A stretch of 64,000 nucleotides of DNA from Streptomyces cirratus. Lineage in GTDB: Bacteria > Actinomycetota > Actinomycetes > Streptomycetales > Streptomycetaceae. The stretch lies in contig NZ_BMVP01000001.1 of the NCBI RefSeq assembly GCF_014650775.1, positions 434,001-498,000 of the forward strand, given 5' to 3'. Position 1 is the stretch's first letter, and the number at the start of each line of letters is the position of its first letter. Shown here piece after piece: positions 61,362-64,000 of this stretch. The notes below the pieces were generated by a model. The model made no database searches. It saw nothing but the letters and a program-made list of their open reading frames with translations, and was not told the DNA's origin. The translations under genes were made by a program, and so were the position numbers.

Positions 61362-62123
61362 ATGAACGCACCTGGGAAGAAGATCGCTGTGGTGACCGGG
61401 GCCGGCTCCGGCATCGGCCGCTCCGTCGCCCTCGCCCTGGCGGCCGCGGGCTGGTCGGTGGCGGTGGCCGGACGCCGTCCGCAGCCGCTGGAGGACACCG
61501 CGGAGGCGGCCGGGGCCGGCGCCGACATGCTGTGCGTACGGGCGGACGTGAGCGATCCGCACGAGGTGGACGCCCTCTTCGGGGCCGTACGCGAGCGGTA
61601 CGGGCGGCTCGACCTGCTCTTCAACAACGCCGGCACCTTCGGCCCCGGCGGGGTCCCGCTGGAGGACATCACGTACGAGGCCTGGCGCTCGGTCGTGGAC
61701 GTCAACCTGACCGGTTCCTTCCTGTGCGCGCAGGCCGCGTTCCGCCTGATGAAGGCCCAGGACCCGCAGGGCGGCCGGATCATCAACAACGGCTCCATCT
61801 CGGCACACGTGCCACGCCCGAACTCCATCGCCTACACCGCGACCAAACACGCCATGACCGGGCTGACGAAGTCGCTGTCGCTGGACGGGCGGCCGTACCG
61901 GATCGCGTGCGGGCAGATCGACATCGGCAACGCGGCGACCGAGATGACGGAGCGGATGCAGAGCGGCATCCTCCAGGCCAACGGGCAGCTGGCCGCGGAG
62001 CCGGTGATGGACGCGGCCGACGTGGCGCGCACGGTGGTGCACATGGCCGAGCTGCCGCTGGAGGCCAACGTGCAGTTCGCGACGGTGATGGCGACGGCCA
62101 TGCCGTACATCGGGCGGGGCTGA
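61362..62123 (+). CDS. Short-chain dehydrogenase/reductase
   Basis: 253 aa. Cofactor motif [11 protein letters not shown] near 10-20, GRR after beta2 (NADP preference), NNAG, and the catalytic Ser-Tyr-Lys in [17 protein letters not shown] and YTATKHA. Substrate unknown. ATG 61362 is 8 nt after TACTCT (61348-61353), leaderless. It is divergent from the MFS gene and 43 bp before the PhzF gene, probably in one unit with it. Confidence 0.92.
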   Translation: MNAPGKKIAVVTGAGSGIGRSVALALAAAGWSVAVAGRRPQPLEDTAEAAGAGADMLCVRADVSDPHEVDALFGAVRERYGRLDLLFNNAGTFGPGGVPLEDITYEAWRSVVDVNLTGSFLCAQAAFRLMKAQDPQGGRIINNGSISAHVPRPNSIAYTATKHAMTGLTKSLSLDGRPYRIACGQIDIGNAATEMTERMQSGILQANGQLAAEPVMDAADVARTVVHMAELPLEANVQFATVMATAMPYIGRG

Positions 62124-62166
62124 GCGGACGGGAATGCCGCGCGCCTTCCCGGGAGTTGGGCCGATC

Positions 62167-63045
62167 ATGACTGCTGATACGACGGGACCTGCACCGGTAC
62201 TGCGCTACACCGCCTTCTCCACCGACCCCGAGGGCGGCAACCCCGCAGGGGTCGTGCTCGACGCGAGCGGGATGGACGACGGGCGGATGCTCGCGATCGC
62301 GGCGGAGCTGGGCTACAGCGAGACCGCGTTCCTGACGGCCCCGCCGCGGGACCTGGGCGCCGAGCCGGGGCGGGGCTTCACGCTGCGGTTCTTCAGCCCG
62401 AAGGCGGAGGTCTCCTTCTGTGGGCACGCCACCGTGGCCACCGCCGTGGCGCTGGGCGAGCGGATCGGTCCGGGCGAACTCGTCTTCGCGACCCCGGCGG
62501 GCACCGTGCCGGTCTCGGTGACGCAGGCCGACGGGAGCCTGCGGGCCGTCCTGACCAGCGTCGAGCCGCACACCGAGGCCGTGTCCCCCGAGGACCTCGC
62601 GGAGGCGCTGGCCGCGCTGGACTGGCCGGCCGGCGACCTCGACCCGGCCTTCCCGCCGCGCATCGCCTACGCCGGGGCCCGCCACCTCGTGCTCGGCGCC
62701 GCGACCCGCGCCCGCCTGGCGGGGCTGGACTACGACTTCGCCCGGCTGGAGGCGCTGATGCGCCGCCTGGACCTCACCACGGTCCAGTTGGTGTACCGCG
62801 AGGGCCCGGAGCTGTTCCACGTACGGGACCCGTTCCCGGTCGGCGGCGTCGTCGAGGACGCCGCCACGGGGGCGGCGGCCGCCGCGTTCGGGGCGTACGC
62901 GCGCGAACTAGGGCTGGTCCCGGACGGTGCGACGCTGACGCTGCTCCAGGGCGAGGACATGGGCCGGCCCGGGGTCCTGACGGTGGAACTGCGGCCGGGG
63001 GACGCCCGGGTGCGGGTGGGCGGCGCCGCGGTGGCCATCGCGTGA
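62167..63045 (+). CDS. PhzF-family protein, full length
   Basis: 292 aa. GGNPAGVVL, LGYSETAFLT (isomerase Glu), RFFSPKAEVSFCGHATVA and DAATGAAAAAFG are all present, so both halves of the diaminopimelate-epimerase-like fold are intact. Likely an isomerase of unknown substrate. It follows the SDR by 43 bp and precedes the GNAT by 13 bp, so SDR-PhzF-GNAT may form one operon. Confidence 0.9.
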   Translation: MTADTTGPAPVLRYTAFSTDPEGGNPAGVVLDASGMDDGRMLAIAAELGYSETAFLTAPPRDLGAEPGRGFTLRFFSPKAEVSFCGHATVATAVALGERIGPGELVFATPAGTVPVSVTQADGSLRAVLTSVEPHTEAVSPEDLAEALAALDWPAGDLDPAFPPRIAYAGARHLVLGAATRARLAGLDYDFARLEALMRRLDLTTVQLVYREGPELFHVRDPFPVGGVVEDAATGAAAAAFGAYARELGLVPDGATLTLLQGEDMGRPGVLTVELRPGDARVRVGGAAVAIA

Positions 63046-63058
63046 CGGGCGCGGCCGC

Positions 63059-63619
63059 GTGATCGGCGTGTACGAGGTGCTCCCGGCCGGGCTCGCCGCG
63101 CAGGTCGAGGCGTTGGAGGCGGCGGCGTGGCCCGGCGCCGGGGCGGGCCACGACCCGGCGCTGTCCCCGCGCACCGTGGTGCTGTGGGACGGGGCCGGGC
63201 AGGGGGCGGTGGCCGCCTGCCTGACGCTGCTGCGCAAGGAGATCCGGCTCGGGGGCGGCACGTACCGCGCGGCCGGGCTGAGCGCGGTGGTGACCCGGCC
63301 GGAGCTGCGCGGGCGGGGCCTCGGCGGCCGCCTGGTGACGGCGGCCCGTGAGGTGCTGGCCGCCGACCCGGAGGTGGACGTGGCGCTGTTCAGCTGCGAC
63401 CGGGAGCTGACGCCGTTCTACGAGGCGGCCGGCTTCGAACGCCTTCCCGGTACGGTCCTGCTCGGCGGCACCCCGGCCGATCCGCTGCCGAGCGACCGGC
63501 CCGGCTTCGACAAGGCCGTCCTGGCAGCCTTCTTCACCCCGGACCCCGCGTCCACCCGCGCGGTATTCACCTCCACCCGCATCCCGCTGTACCCGGGCCT
63601 GACCGACCGCCTCTGGTAA
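63059..63619 (+). CDS. GNAT-family acetyltransferase
   Basis: 186 aa. YRAAGLSAVVTRPELRGRGLGGRLV contains the RGRGLGG acetyl-CoA loop, followed by a strand-helix with FSCDRELTPFYEAAGFERL, giving the full C-terminal half of the fold. GTG start at 63059, no clear ribosome site. Last gene of the SDR-PhzF-GNAT group. Substrate unknown. Confidence 0.87.
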   Translation: MIGVYEVLPAGLAAQVEALEAAAWPGAGAGHDPALSPRTVVLWDGAGQGAVAACLTLLRKEIRLGGGTYRAAGLSAVVTRPELRGRGLGGRLVTAAREVLAADPEVDVALFSCDRELTPFYEAAGFERLPGTVLLGGTPADPLPSDRPGFDKAVLAAFFTPDPASTRAVFTSTRIPLYPGLTDRLW

Positions 63620-64000
63620 CGCGCCTCCCGGCCCGGTGGCCGCGATGGGCTGGCCCCAGCCTCTGCGGGCCGGGCGCGGAGCCCGCACCGCACCCGGGGC
63701 CGGGCCGGGCCGCTCGGAGCGCCGTCGGGGTCGGGCGCGGAACCCCCACCGAGAGGCCCGCGCCAGGGCCGGGACGGACCGGAGCCCACGCCGGATGGGG
63801 CTCAGTGCCTGCGCCGCGCCCGGCGGCCGCCCGGGCCGAAACCCCCGCCGGGGCGCGCTCGGGTCCCGCGCCGGGGCCGGGACGGAGGCCCGCGTCGGGC
63901 TCCCAGGACCCGCCGGGGCCGGGACGGAGGCCCGCGTCGGGGCTCCCAGGACCCGCCGGGGGGCTACGTCGGTGACGGTGAGTCAGTGGATCCGGGTGAC
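63620..64000. other. GC-rich terminal 381 bp with two 42-bp direct repeats
   Basis: No recognisable gene. Two near-identical units, 63871-63912 and 63913-63955 (the second with one extra G), start with CCGGGGCCGGGACGGAGG. Shorter variants of the same CCGGGGCCGGGACGG core appear earlier (for example near 63765). The minus strand at 63983-64000 ends a frame VTRIH-stop, which might be the tail of a gene outside the window. Confidence 0.5.

Overview
The window is high-GC actinobacterial chromosome, almost certainly Streptomyces. Third-position GC is extreme, GTG and TTG starts are common, many start codons lie 6-8 nt after a TANNNT-like -10 box with no Shine-Dalgarno (leaderless), and the gene order matches the Streptomyces core region that carries the maltose locus, glnE, a glnA2-type glutamine synthetase, nadE, panB, map and efeOBU. 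No rRNA, tRNA, CRISPR array, prophage or complete insertion sequence was seen. One small terminal-inverted-repeat element (MITE-like) is present.

Layout. 1-4024: end of an unknown gene, a ferritin-like di-iron protein translationally coupled to a ferredoxin-type reductase, a TetR regulator and a GNAT acetyltransferase. 4080-22807: starch and maltodextrin utilisation. A secreted alpha-amylase and a two-headed amylase/pullulanase form one operon; malE-malF-malG-glucosidase-lacI form a second; a second glucosidase and malR run divergently. CTTGCAG-type MalR operators sit before the amylase and between malE and the second glucosidase. A cold-shock group (CspA, DEAD-box helicase, 111-aa protein) is embedded between amylase and mal genes. 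22913-32267: PAP2 phosphatase ending in the MITE, glnE, a secreted PIG-L deacetylase, a two-domain SnoaL-like protein and glutamine synthetase. 32440-38739: a small secreted protein, DUF3105 and DUF305 proteins, a CBS protein, a DUF4352-type protein and NAD synthetase. 38816-43091: membrane endonuclease/phosphatase family protein, panB and a DrrAB-type exporter. 43154-50937: a large AfsR-type SARP regulator, an M50 protease, a DUF1707 protein, a 57-aa membrane peptide, F420-dependent NADP reductase, two small unknown proteins and methionine aminopeptidase. 51095-56079: heme oxygenase, a PhzF-like protein and an iron-box-preceded efeOBU operon. 56174-63619: prim-pol-like protein, TetR divergent from dimethylargininase, Rsm22-like methyltransferase, Bcr/CflA exporter, SDR, a second PhzF protein and a GNAT. 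The last 380 bases are repeat-rich and without a recognisable gene.

How the genes work together. Starch is cut outside the cell by amylase and amylopullulanase. Maltodextrins are bound by lipoprotein MalE, imported by MalFG (no ATPase gene is present, consistent with the shared MsiK ATPase of Streptomyces) and hydrolysed by two cytosolic glucosidases. Two LacI-family repressors with nearly identical DNA-reading helices bracket the locus. The iron block combines ferrous/heme iron import (EfeUOB) with heme degradation.

Most notable signals: (i) a 195-bp tract identical at 194 positions between the two otherwise diverged glucosidase genes, suggesting gene conversion inside a mirror-image duplication; (ii) a strong hairpin that buries the helicase ribosome binding site and ends exactly at the ATG, a candidate temperature or Csp-responsive switch; (iii) a di-iron protein/reductase pair usually labelled hydrolase; (iv) about sixteen apparently leaderless genes.
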